From assembly GCA_032433765.1 (NCBI GenBank), contig JAVIAB010000160.1, forward strand, positions 31,647,121 through 31,711,120: 64,000 nt of DNA, given 5' to 3'. Source of the DNA: Megaustenia siamemsis (Eukaryota; Mollusca; Gastropoda; Stylommatophora; Ariophantidae). Each line of letters opens with the position of its first letter. Position 1 is the first letter of the stretch. A model generated the notes under the pieces. That model ran no database searches. It saw only the letters and a list, made by a program, of their open reading frames with translations, and had not been told where the DNA came from. Shown here one piece after another: positions 10,904 to 22,418 of the stretch. Made by a program: the position numbers and the translations under genes.

Positions 10904-11896
10904 TGGGGTTAAACAAGGATGTATTTTATCGCCCTTGTTATTTGGAATTGTTATGGACTTCATAATGAAGAAATGCTGCACTGGTAATAAAGGCATCGAA
11001 TGGATACAAGGAGACCATTTGGAGGACCTCGACTTTGCTGATGACATAGTTCTCATCAGCAGTCAGATAAAAACGATGCAGGAAAACACAAATGAACTAT
11101 CATCAATAGCCAGCAAAATTGGGCTTGAGGTCAATCATGAAAAGACTAAAGTCATGAAAAGTTTAATTCCAACAAGTGACAAAATATACATGGAAAACAA
11201 ACCAGTAGAAGAGATCGATCACTTTATCTATCTTGGAAGTCACATTGATCGAGAAGGGGATACGAGCAAAGAAATTAGAATCAGACTGGCTAAAGCAGCA
11301 ATGTCTTTCAGAAGCCTTGAAAAGTTGTGGAAATCAAAACCCATTAGCACAAACACAAAACTTAGGCTATTCAAATCAAATGTACTATCAACCCTTACGT
11401 ATGCGTGTGAAAGCTGGAAAACAACAAGAGATATAGAAACAAAATTGAACGCATTCGAAAATAAATGTCTAAGGAAAATACTTGGTATAGAATGGAACGA
11501 ATTCAAAACAAACGAGGAAATTAGAGAAATCGCCAATCAACCACTAATATCTTCAGTAATAAAGAAAAGACGATGGTCATACGTTGGACATGTGATGAGA
11601 AGAGATAATAATCGAATAGCAAAGCAAGCCCTCATATGGGAAACAACAGGTAAAAGAAAAAGAGGAAGACCCAGGGAGACACTGAGAAGAACATTGATGA
11701 GAGAGGCAAGAGCAGCAGGAATCGGCTCCCTCAATGAGATAGAACTGCTTGCACAGAACAGAGACAGATGGCGAGATTTGATAAAATATCTTTAAAAGAA
11801 AACTGCTAGAACAAAAATTCATATAGGAGAAGGTGTATCTTGGTCTACGCCCTATGGGCCGGTTACGGCTCGAAAGGTCAATAGATAGATAGATAG
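10904..11896 (+). mobile_element. 5'-truncated LINE with perfect 10-bp TSD and (GATA)n tail
   Basis: A 993-bp insertion is bounded by AAAGGATGAC at 10894-10903 and again at 11897-11906. It starts inside the RT domain at motif GVKQGC and runs through the rest of RT, the C-terminal domain and a short 3' UTR (ending GGCTCGAAAGGTCAATAG) to a (ATAG)n tail. The intact TSD, the uninterrupted frame and the exact microsatellite tail indicate a recent insertion by target-primed reverse transcription. It lies in sense orientation in an Ssdp intron. Confidence 0.93.
10905..11795 (+). pseudogene. LINE reverse transcriptase, 5'-truncated ORF
   Basis: This is a 296-codon frame without stops. Visible motifs in order are GVKQGCILSPLLF, the catalytic DFADDIVLIS (FADD box), NHEKTKVM, YLGSHIDREGD (thumb-proximal GxDG-like), RRWSYVGHVMRRDNNRIA and the basic GKRKRGRPRETLRR tail. 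It lacks the endonuclease and the N-terminal half of RT, including the first catalytic aspartate, so it cannot be active. The open frame appears to extend upstream to 10827, but those first 26 codons precede the TSD and are host intron, so the ATG there is accidental. Clade is not firmly assigned. Confidence 0.9.
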
Positions 11897-11944
11897 AAAG
11901 GATGACAGGATAATCAATATGTCAATCAAAGCCCATTACACACT

Positions 11945-12370
11945 TTTTTTTTTGGATTATAGGCCACGGATAAGGTCTCTCCATCCATCCCTTTTCCTGG
12001 ACACTTTCTCTATACCTTTCCAGTCTAAGCTAGTGTTCTTCTCCATGTATTTCTGAGCCTTCTCTTTAATTTTCCTTTTGAATGCCATGGCAGTGTCTAT
12101 TTTGTTATTCCGGCAATTGATTTTCTTAGTGTATCATGTGTTCATCCCCATTTTCTATTCATAATCTATTATCCGATTGGCCCTTGTTTTGTTCTTTCCC
12201 GGATATCTTCATTTGTGATCTTGTCACACCCTCTGAAGTTCAGAGTTTTCCTCAAACAGTTGTTTATAACTTTTCTTTAGTGTATGATTTAACATCCATG
12301 TCTCTGAGCCATATAAGAGGACTGTTTTTACATTAAACAGTTTTGTCTTGTTGCCTGTTATGACAAAGTA
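11945..12370 (-). mobile_element. LINE 3' fragment, opposite strand, next to Ssdp exon
   Basis: Minus-strand translation shows TVLLYGSETWMLN, the LLYG.E.W signature after the RT domain. After stops and frame slips comes a terminal KRDGWRDLIRGL-like end that parallels the RDRWRDLIKYL end of the neighbouring copy at 10904-11896. A T-tract at 11944-11953 is the A-rich 3' tail. The copy is decayed and ends about 80 bp before the splice acceptor at 12450. Confidence 0.75.
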
Positions 12371-12451
12371 AAGTTGGGTGGCTGGAGGGACAGAGTGTAA
12401 GGATACTTTTAATAGATGAAATTTCAAATTTCTTCTTTTTTTTTCTCCCAG

Positions 12452-12509
12452 CCTCCTGGTCCTGGGGGTGGTCAGATGCCTATGCCCAACAGTATGGATC
12501 CTCGACCAG
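12452..12509 (+). CDS. Ssdp: Ssdp/SSBP coding exon (PNSMDP segment)
   Basis: This is a 58-nt exon entering in phase 0 and leaving in phase 1. It reads PPGPGGGQMPM, then PNSMDPRP, then the first base of a glycine codon. The PNSMDP motif directly after a Gly/Pro run matches the GTQPLLPNSMDPTRQQ region of SSBP3 and its relatives. The acceptor is a long T/C tract ending tctcccag and the donor is CCAG|gtaagt, close to consensus. The following Ssdp residues (a GHPNMGG-type segment) would start the next exon; no such exon was found up to 64000. With the two upstream exons it gives 66 in-frame codons of a conserved nuclear LDB/Chip cofactor. Confidence 0.88.
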
Positions 12510-15500
12510 GTAAGTTGCTATGGATAAGAAGAAACAGCTTTATAGTAAATAAATAGCTTTGAACAATTGTTCTGTGTTCTCCTAATTTTGTAATTGTTTA
12601 ATTTATATGTAAATCTAATACTAGATGTTTTTCTTTCTTTAAACAGTTCACTTTTGTTTACACATTTTGTTTTCTCAAGTCGTTCCTAGAGTAAATACAA
12701 AGTTTCTATCTCGTTCTTCTCTAATTCATTTAAAGAAAAATGTGTGATCTAGGCTAGATAATAAACAAAATTATAATGATTGACATGATAAATTACCATC
12801 AGGGAAAAACTTACCAAAAAACACAAAAGACAGAATGTAATAGGCATTTTTTATCAGGAATCAAACCTGTGTTTATATTATTAAAATATTAATTGTATTA
12901 AGTCAATGAAGGTGGTTATTCTGGAATATGCTGCAGTAATGTAATGTAATACAAAAGAAAATGTTAGAAACATTTATGGGTTTATAAAAGTTTTATAATA
13001 ATAATGCAAGCCTTCAGCAAATGGCATAATTTTTCTGCTTATAATGCTGATTATTATATCAGTAGTCGTTATTAATTAACTCTGGTAGTCAGAAACAGCT
13101 ACAATCACTTAGTTGATTAGAGGGTGGGAGCTTTGCAATTAAAATTTAAATATAAGGAGTTTCATATTCAAAAACGGTATTGTCCTCATGCACAATCCAA
13201 AGTAGTTTTGTATAGAGAAAAAGATGTTTGGTGTTATAGGTGCTTGGAAATGTGAGCCTATTGTGGTTATCTATTTAAGGGACCCAATTTGGTAAGCTGG
13301 TAGTAATAAGGGACTCATATCAGTTTTGGAAAATTTGATGTAGTCTTATTAAATGATGCCTAATTATAAAAAAAAAGATAATGTTCACATTGTCTATTTA
13401 CATACATGTCATGTATTTAAACTATATATATATCACATCTTATCAAACCTTTTTTGGTTTCTTTTCATCTATCCTGCTCTAAACAAACAGTGACAGTAAT
13501 ACCTGTTAGTTGTGCTTATGTGAAATTACAGAATTCTGTTTGTCTTTCAATCATGTACATATCTAGAGGAAGAATAAATTAATAACTTCAGTGGTTTGTG
13601 TAATAAAGTTTGTATGTTGTATGCTGTTGCAGGTATGAGAAATATTAATCTTTGTATATCCAATTTCCTAATCTCATATTTTCATCATGGTTTCCCCTTA
13701 ATTAAGATGGAGGAAAAAGTTGATTGCATGTCAAATGAAGCAAAGTCTGTGTGAATAGACCCCCTGGCATTTGGTTATCTAATAATTTATAAGACTAATT
13801 ATGTCAGCCAGCACTCACAATTTAATGAGACAAGAGTGTAATAAGATAACAGTGTAATATTATACACACTGTTTAAAAAACCCACGCTGTCATTATTAAT
13901 TTACAGGAAGAACAACAAACATATAGCATCCTGTTGACAGGAGAATTGAGTCTGATGTAATATGAATGGAAAATACTGGTTGTCAAAAAAGAATGAAATA
14001 TTAATGACAACAAGAGTTAGATAACTTTAGTGATGAAGACAAGAAAGTTATTACAGTGATTATTTTAAACAATCTGCTATATGTTTGTTAGGGGCATTTA
14101 GTGCAGTTTGTTTTACTTTTTTACATATTCACATTTGTGTAAAGACTTCAGCATATTAACAGCTGTCCTTGATGATGAAAGAAATGTCAAACAAGTATTC
14201 TTTCATTAGATTTCTGGATAGGGAAGCAAATAGAAAGTAGTAATGACAGGAGCTGAGTTAGCAGTGTGGGTATTATTACACTGCTGTCAGTTTACAATAT
14301 GGTCTTATCTCAGTGTTGTTTTCATTGTTACTGTGTTATACTTCTACATGTTCTCTATTATAATACTCTCATTTTTGTGCATTGTTTTTGTATTGTTGCA
14401 GTATAATGCTATATTAATACAGTATTATCATTTTATATTAATATTTGCACAGTGTGGTCTTTTTATTTACTGTTTTATATTAAGTGCTATATTATTATAA
14501 AGTGTTGTGTTGTTGAAATGTATATTACTGTGTTGTATTTTGTAATGTTATATTGTTAAGTATTATTGTGAGGTTTAATTCTGTGCTGTTAACATCATCA
14601 TCACCAATCACTGTACTGTGCCTGCTGGTGTAGGTGATTACGTCGTCTCCTCACAACTTTCTAATTCTAAAGTTGTTTATCAGTTCTGTTTGTTGACTTT
14701 CTATCAAACCATCATTCTCTTAAACTGTCTGGTATATTTTCCCTTATGTTTTCTTCCCTCAATTTTTCCATTTGTCACAATATATTTGCAGATGTTTCCT
14801 TCTCATTACATGAACAAAAAAGGTTATTTCCACCTGATGTTGGCCATACATTTTTTTTGCTTTGACCTTTTCTTTTCAAACATCCTCATTGATCAGTTAA
14901 CAATGTTGTCATCGTGGTTATCTTATGACAATAAAAAAAAAATATATATTATTACCATTGTTGTCTAATTAGTGTTATCATGTTATAGCATCAGTCATAT
15001 TTAAATATACATTACTGCTGTTGTATTCTATAACTGCTTGTGCAAAGATTAATATGGCAAAATATGTTGTAAAAGAAATTCAATTAAAATGAAGCTACCA
15101 GACTGTGAAATTGTGACAACATAATGAAATTGTGTTGCTGAGTCTGAATTCCTGCTTGACAAGTAAAAATTATTTTTCAAGGGCGGTAAAAATGGAATTA
15201 AAATGTTCATCCGCTATATGTAGTCACAGCAATATAGCGTTTCCACTTCTAACGTAGCTATGTTCCCGTTTCAAATACCGTTGTTTAAAAGAAATTGGAT
15301 AGATTTTTTACTAAGCCAGTAAGGGAGAAGCTATTTAAAAATTGCTAGGATAATTCTTTTTATTCCTAGTATTGATTTTTGAATAGAAAGCAATTTGTGA
15401 AATTGGAATGCACTGCTACGGTGACCTGTGGTGTGTGCTTATAAGAAACAGGTAGGGAAAATTAGAAATACACAAATGGATGAAAATAAGTGAAAGCAGA

Positions 15501-15689
15501 GATTTAATTTGAGTTCTGTAAATGTTGAATTAAATTGTAAAATGCAGGAACCATGAACAGAATTCAAATATTTATATTAAATAGATGTATTATGAGAAAA
15601 AATACTGAAAAAAATTTTCTGATTGAGCTTCCAGCTAAGGGAACATTAATTTGTACAATTTGCTAATAAATGTTGGTGGATTAAAAACA

Positions 15690-16110
15690 AAGTATTGTAT
15701 ATGTGCTCATCTCTTGGTCAATGAGGTACATAGCAATCAGCTGCCCACATGTGTGGTGTCTTGTGTGGCAATAACAAAATCTCTCCACTTTGCTTAGTTC
15801 ATGATATTTCTAGCAGTCTTGCCTTAAAGACTATCCAGCAGTAGCAGCCTCCACTGTTTTCCTCAAGGTTGTCATTGGACCTTCTCACCTGGATGACACT
15901 TCTTGTGATATTTTCTTTTGAATGCTTGATCTGTCAATCTCCAACGTCCGCTTGTTATCTCTGTGTGCAAAGTATTTTGAGAAATTTTTCTCTAACTGGT
16001 TGTACGAGATGATTACAGTCCTGATTCATTTTTTGTTGCTCCCTAGTATTCAGATTCATTAAAATGTGCCGTACACAGTTCTTGTATATTTCTAATATGG
16101 TCTTTGATTT
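15690..16110 (-). mobile_element. Possible decayed LINE 3' region
   Basis: Minus-strand translation, broken by stops, gives AKWRDFVIATQDTTHVGS near the low-coordinate end. This resembles the common LINE C-terminus in which an A..R.RWR...A....TTH pattern closes the protein. An IKDHIRNIQELC segment lies farther upstream. No RT catalytic motif survives. Confidence 0.35.
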
Positions 16111-16624
16111 GCAGTGAATTTGCAAATCTTATTTTAATTAGTAAAAACTGCCCTGAAGCCTAAATGTTGCTGTTATTATTATGGTGTGTGAATATATTGT
16201 TTTGGCTATTTTTCTTGATTGCCATTTACATTTAGCTGCGATATCTGTGCCTTTCTGACCAAGTCACCTGACTTCAACATAGCATTTGTGTGTACCAACA
16301 GATCATTATCAATCAAAAACAGGGTTATAGGATTCCCCATACAATAACAAAAAAGGAATGATGAGAACAACAGCTCAGTTTTCATTACTAAAAACTGTAT
16401 GAAATAAAATAAAGATAATGATCAGTGAATTAAAGCAGCAAGCAAAACTATTATATACACAATAAAAATAGGGGAAGGAGGTTGGGGGAAACGATATTTG
16501 TAGGCAATTCCAACAGCTAATTATATCAAACCAATTTAGTGATATCTGATATTAGAATTTAAAACAGATGCATAAAAGCAAATCAAATAATTAAGATTTA
16601 ACTCGCATTATTAAAAAAACATGC

Positions 16625-16975
16625 GAGGATGGATACAAACAGAGCAATATATATGTCAGTATTTCTGCCAGAGTTGTGCAATCAGAGTCAGTCATGGATA
16701 TTGACGTCAAAAGAGAAAAGAAGGATCACACCCACTGAAGTAAGATGTCTTCGAAGAATCCTTATTGGAACAATAAGAGACAAAATAGAAAATAAAGAAA
16801 TTGGAAAAAGGGTGGAAGTAAGGCTATTTCTGAGCTACATCCAGAGACAACAAATGAAATGGTTTGGGCATGTGATGTAGTTACTAGCAAATTCATCCAT
16901 TTTGCTCTCTTTCATCCAAGTCCATTTTCCCTCGACGCCGAAAAGCAAAAGAGGCTAGAAAAAAAAACAAGTCAA
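16625..16975 (+). mobile_element. LINE 3' fragment (CGACGCCGAA-tail family)
   Basis: An open stretch reads LPELCNQSQSWILTSKEKRR, then EVRCLRRILIGTIRDK, then RQQMKWFGHVM. This is the LINE C-terminal domain with a LLYG.ESW-like and a W.GH-type motif. After an internal deletion it ends in the 3' UTR word CCCTCGACGCCGAAAAGC. Related tails occur at 30480-30515 and 47515-47555. It has no RT domain. Confidence 0.75.
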
Positions 16976-17039
16976 GATAATAAGAGTTTTGGTATAGGTA
17001 GCTTTTGTTTTATTAAGGACTTGTGATATTGTCAGCCCA

Positions 17040-17180
17040 GTCAAAAACTAAATTGGGATGACAACATCAAGAGATAGACAGGAGAAGACATGACAGCATG
17101 CACCAGCAAGGCAGAGGACAAGGTGAGGTGGCGATCAGTGTTAGCTAATCTTCAATGCTGAGACAGCACAAGATGACGAT
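17040..17180 (+). mobile_element. LINE 3' terminal fragment
   Basis: Translation gives NWDDNIKR followed by TGEDMTACTSKAEDKVRWRS and VLANL, the closing W.D.I..WTG....A...A.DR.RWR..V pattern of many LINE proteins. A stop and a short interval follow. The pattern is recognisable but the copy is too short to assign to a clade. Confidence 0.6.
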
Positions 17181-17284
17181 ATTAACAGATGTATTTTTAA
17201 TGTGTGGAAACTATGCAAGGGTGAAATATTCAAATGCATACATCAGTCAGTATGGAGATTACAGATGTCATGAGTGTCAGCTTT

Positions 17285-17530
17285 GAGCATCCTGAGCAAA
17301 ACAGTTCGCACTAGCTTGGCTGTAAAGTGAACGTGGGTTCAAATCTCCAATTGATGCAGCTAAATAAAGAATGAGCACTTTATTGAGTTGAAGAGGTAGT
17401 AATAACAGCAAGAAAGTTCACTGGCCTTCTCACCACCTCATATGTTTTAGTTGAGAGTGCTATGAAGTTTAATAATGCTTCACTCCCCTGCGACATTTCA
17501 TGTTAGTCACTTAGTGGACATCCTTTGCCT
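17285..17530 (+). mobile_element. tRNA-derived SINE, degenerate
   Basis: A tRNA-like head has box-A-like TAGCTTGGCTGTAAAGTG and box-B-like GGGTTCAAATCTCC (about 17310-17353). It is followed by a body with AAGTTCACTGGCCTTCTCAC and TTTAATAATGCTTCACTCCC. No TSD was found. A functional tRNA gene is unlikely because no acceptor-stem pairing is evident. Confidence 0.5.
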
Positions 17531-20500
17531 TTGTTGTGTCAGCTGGGACTGAAAGCTTTTAACAGAACATGTAAACACATTTTGTTTAATCGCACAGCGA
17601 CTTTAAAACTCTAGATGGATACCATGAAAAGAGAATGCAGATAAGTTAGAAAGAATGAACTACTTTCGCGTGTTTAATAATTAATGATACAATAATTTGA
17701 AGTCCTCTGACTTTATTGATTGATTTAATGTTAGATTCGTTCTTTCTTAAAATGTGATTGTGTTTCACTTCAAATAAAGATGGCACAAAATTATGTTTGT
17801 TATGTACGTTTGCATTACTCATGCTATTTATTTTCAGTAACACATTGTTTAAATCTAAATCAATCAATATTTATTTCACGTTATTACTATATTTATTTTA
17901 GCCATCCAGGATATATAATTTCATTTTGACCATCTTTCTAAGTCATTTTATCACATTCTATTTGGCAGTGCATATATTATTTGTAAATCTATTTCTTATT
18001 TTTTTTTTATTGTTGCAATTGGTTTCTTTATATATAAAAAATGATGTTTGAACTGAGAGTTGACCCTACTGTCTTTATGCAATGAAGTAAAGGGTTGTGG
18101 CATTGAAGTTAATGTGCTCGCCTCAAATCCGGATGTACCCAGTTCAAACAACGTTTTAAACAATCGTTTCTTCTCCCCAGTTATTCCTAGCGGTCGATAA
18201 TAAGATGTGGTCTATGTTCTAGTCAAGCATGTTGAAAAAGCTCATGACAGTTATTATTCGAAAAGAGTAGGTTTATGTCCCTGTAGAGGCATAGTTAAAG
18301 AAACAAAATTGTAAATTGTCTACCGTCTTTGCAATTAACAATTTTTTTTTAAACAATGAAATTAATGCCCCTGATATGGTTCGTGCACTGTGCGGTAATC
18401 TTTCTGTGCTATGGATCACATCGGAGTGCTTATTGATAATGTCTAAGTAAGTGATTGGGTTAAAAAACAAAGACTAAAGAGGCTAAATTTGCTGTATGTA
18501 GTTAGCGTTTGTGTGTGAAACTAAAGCAAACAGTTGGAGGAGACATCAGTTGGTACGTTTTGCATAAACACGTTCCTTTCCTGGCATATCATCATACTTT
18601 AGATAGCTTCCCTCATTGTGTTAGTACAATGACAACCCATTTACTAGTTGGCTATTGATCCAGCCGCCAATGGGCCTCTGCCCTTTGGCTTAGTTCCCTA
18701 TCATTTTGTGCTGAATTTTTTTAACAGCTATAGATTATCCCCACACCCTGATCTGGGGAGGAAGGGGGGGGGGGTTAGGGAAAAATGCGTATAATGAGGA
18801 ATAATGTGACTATTCTCTACTTTTACTATATAACCAAACACTGCACTCATTCCTCATCATCAAATACTTGCTTGGTTATATAAACCTTTCCAATGATGTA
18901 TATGGCTAAGGAATCGTCACGTCCTGAGCTACCGTGGGTTAAGCTACAGCAAAATAGTGTGCCTCCCTGTCTTCAGGTCTGTGCAGCACATTCTGGTCCC
19001 TTGCCAACTGCATGCATATTAATAATAGACTCACATTAGTACAGATGTCTTACTGGTATGATCTAAGACATACAAAAAACTTCACTTTATAGTTAACACA
19101 AAATAATGAGTTCGCAGTATACAATGGTGTTATATAGATAGATCATAGGCGAGGCCTTCAGCATACAAACATTTACTAAGATTCCATGTTGTATTTATGT
19201 TGCTATATTAGTCTTATGACCTGTGGTGTATTTGGCCTACGGTACCTTGCTTTTTCGCCGCAGTTATTTTTGTCTGGATATTTCAGCTAAACAAAACTGA
19301 TTTTTTTTTCTCGTTATTACTGCTTATTGTTCCTTACCATTAAGATTATATTTATTAATTTTCTTGATTATATCCAGCCCTGTAGCAAACTGGTGTACAA
19401 AGAGTTTAATTTGCTAATGGTTGTATGAATAGTGCGGACTGAATGGGAAATATATTCACTGGAGCAGGACAGTTTGTTGTAATAAAATATCGACTTCAAG
19501 AAATGAGGTTCACTTTAATTGTATTTGATTTAATGTATTAATTGTCACAAAACTCAAATACTGTATGCTAAAAGGGTTACAGTATTAGAAAATCAACATC
19601 ATGTGCCTTATCTTATCAACATTACAACATTTGTAACGTATATTCTATGTATCCCAAATATTTGTCAGTCTCCTTGCATCTCTTTCCCTTGGTGTTTCTT
19701 TCCATTTTTTTTTCATTCACTTTATGATTAATTTCCCTGCTTATGTTAGTATATAGATGTTATATTTTATTGTTAAAAACATCATATGTTAGTTTGTCTG
19801 GTTTTCTCTTTTCATTATTATTAAATTGATTTTTAATAACAGGAAATACTTCAATACAGAACGTTTTAACTGTGTGCCGAAATGAACGGCATACCGAAAA
19901 GTCTCCTGATATCTGAAGCTTGGTTGGCAGTTTTTAAAAGCTTTACCATTTCAGTAGAAAATTGTTGCAGCTGCTTTAATTATAAGATCAACAAGTGAAC
20001 ACGGTAATCTCATGGAGTTTACTTCGACAACAAACACTCTAGCAGATTAACTTCTGGGGCAGCTGGAGTTAGCTTAACATTTAGATTATATCACCATATA
20101 TTTTTTGCACCTATCTCAGTGGATACCTGGGAGGGTGGCAACTACACGATTTATGTAGCATTTTTATCTGCAGTGCTTATGTTTAGCAACTATTATGCGT
20201 TTTGTGTGGCAGTTATTATTGATTTTCTCTAAGCTGAGGCCAGTATTAATATACTAATGTTTGCATACGGATATGAAGGGGAGGAAGCGAAGTGAAATTA
20301 GTAATGAGACATAAAAGTTTAGTAAGTGCTTCTAAGCAAACACTTTGTTGTTGAGGCGAGATTGGTCACTACAAACATCTAAGACAGCTCTTAACTCGTG
20401 ATTAAATGCTTTTAAAAACACGCCGATGGAATATTCATAAATATTACATAACAAGAAGATGACTAGCGATTACAAAGACGCACTGGGTTTATATTTCCAT

Positions 20501-20669
20501 TGTCCCCTCTCCCCAACGTAATTTTTCCAAGATTTAAAATAACCCGAGACTGAAGGGAACGAAATGCTAAATAAATATAGAACGTATAGAGTTCTGCATA
20601 TATGTAAACCGTCTGATCATGCCAGGTCAATAAAGGGACAAAATTGACTAGATTTAACGCTAGTTGTAG

Positions 20670-21055
20670 TTTTTGATCAATACATGTGAGATGCGATGCT
20701 TGAGAAAAGTAACAAACAACACAAGAAGAGGTAGAATACCAAATGAAACCATAAGAAAAATGGTAGGAACAAAACCCTGCCAAAAATATATAGAACAACA
20801 ACAACTTAAATGGTTTAGCCACCTGGTCAGAATGAATCCTTACCAATCACCATCAAGAACGTTCTTCTCGAGACTGCATGGAAGAAGACCAAGAGGAAGA
20901 CCCACAAGAAGATGGGTAGATGCAGTGACAGAGACTTGTAACAACAAATGAAAATCACAAATTCAGACAGTTCGAGCAGCTCAAGAACGACAAATGATAT
21001 AACCACGACACCTTTTCGGTACCAGTGAGAAAGAGAAAAAGAAGAAAAAATGAAA
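20670..21055 (+). mobile_element. LINE 3' fragment
   Basis: A 92-codon frame reads MRCLRKVTNNTRRGRI, then QQQLKWFSHLVRMNPYQS, then GRRPRGRPTRRWVDAV. These are the C-terminal CLR+, W(F/L)(G/S)H and RGRP..RW signatures of LINE proteins. The 3' UTR that follows (ACGACACCTTTTCGG) resembles a diverged form of the CGACGCCGAA tail seen elsewhere. RT and endonuclease domains are absent. Confidence 0.75.
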
Positions 21056-21948
21056 AGTAGTTTTTGAATTGTACATGTTAACAGACACAAGCATCATAGT
21101 ACAAGCTGGTGTAGTGAACAAATCGTTAGAGTTGTTTACCTCTTAATCAGCGTAGTTTGCTATTGTTATTCTCAGATCTATATGTTGAGGAGTCTTACAT
21201 GGATAACTGAAACACTAGTCGGTGAAATACATAGAGGCTTCAAATAATACATTGATTTGTGAGGATCTGCTTTCTCATACATGCAGCTGTTCTTATATGG
21301 GCGACGATGAGATATTGAAATGTTTCAATCGATGCCTTGTAGTTGAGGATTTAATTGATGCAAATTTTAAGGAAGATTATAATTTATGTACATTTTAAAT
21401 GATGGGTCTTTAAAGAAAACGACAATCGATGGGGGAAAAAGATTTAGAAGAAAATGAAAATTGATGAAGGTTGAAAATTGTAAAATGAAAATGAATTCAT
21501 ATCATCCGGCTATTTAGTATTATACTTAGGTAAGTAGGAGAGAATGCCCAGAGGATGACGTTTTGGGCACATGTGTACAAATCGACAATTGTTTTCATTA
21601 TTTGTTGTCTTGACACAACTGGTACCTTTGAGCCTAGTGGGCGTTCAGTAATCGCAGATATTCACTTACAGATAAAAAGAGGAACTTGCAGCGTATTATT
21701 CGTCTTCATTGATGTCTATACTAGTTAAGTAACTAAGAAATAAATAATAAATAAACTCTTAATTGCTTTTAATCTTTCGGAAACAATACAATTTACATCC
21801 CACCCCAGGTTGCTATCCTTTTTTACGCCCTCTCTTGTCGATCTTGCATCTATCTACCCCCTCCCCAAATATGTACCACGACAGTCGATAAATGAAATCA
21901 GAAGCATGTATTATTCATCTTGTCCGTCCTGTTGTGTGTGGAAAGAGG

Positions 21949-21971
21949 AAAAAAAAAAGGGGGGGGGGGGG
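21949..21971. repeat. A-tract/G-tract junction
   Basis: Ten A residues run directly into thirteen G residues. It lies in a non-coding stretch. Confidence 0.9.
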
Positions 21972-22418
21972 AATCTTATTTTACAATTGTTTTGCTTTAT
22001 ACGATTCGTTTTCATCTCTAATCTTTTGGCGAGTGCCTGTGTGATCGCTTTGACAGGTGAAGCCAGAAGACCTTTCATGTCTGTGCGCCGGGCCTGGCCC
22101 TTTCATTTTCGTTCCTCTCTGTTCATCTCAAATCTTCCCCCACATCTTTCAAATGTTTTTTTTTTAGCATTGAGCTAGCTATTCATGAAATTGGCTTGCA
22201 GACTTATTTATCCGTTGGCACACAGGTCGAAGGGTAAAAAATTGTCAATAGCTGTCTGCTGTTACAACAGCATTTCTAAAAAAATAATAATAATAATAAA
22301 TAAATAAAAAAATAAAAAACACATACACTTGCAAGCGCACACACAAATGATAAATGCACCCACAAATGCCTTTTTGTGACTAGATGCGATTACAAAGAAT
22401 GATTTTTATAACTGATTT

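Larger units (their letters stand above)
6317..12451 (+). other. Ssdp intron between visible exons 2 and 3 (6.1 kb)
   Basis: The intron runs from gtatgt to a T-rich acceptor ending tctcccag. It holds a 56-bp minisatellite, a decayed LINE piece, several SINE-type repeats, a young LINE with TSD (10904-11896) and an opposite-strand LINE remnant that ends only about 80 bp before the acceptor. Between 8563 and 9589, and between 9923 and 10893, I see no gene. Short open frames there lack any family signature. Confidence 0.75.

Noticed and set aside
18085..18190. tRNA-like segment with a CAGTTCAAAC box-B-like word
   Set aside because: Box A is not convincing and there is no body or TSD. The signal is too weak to list as a SINE.
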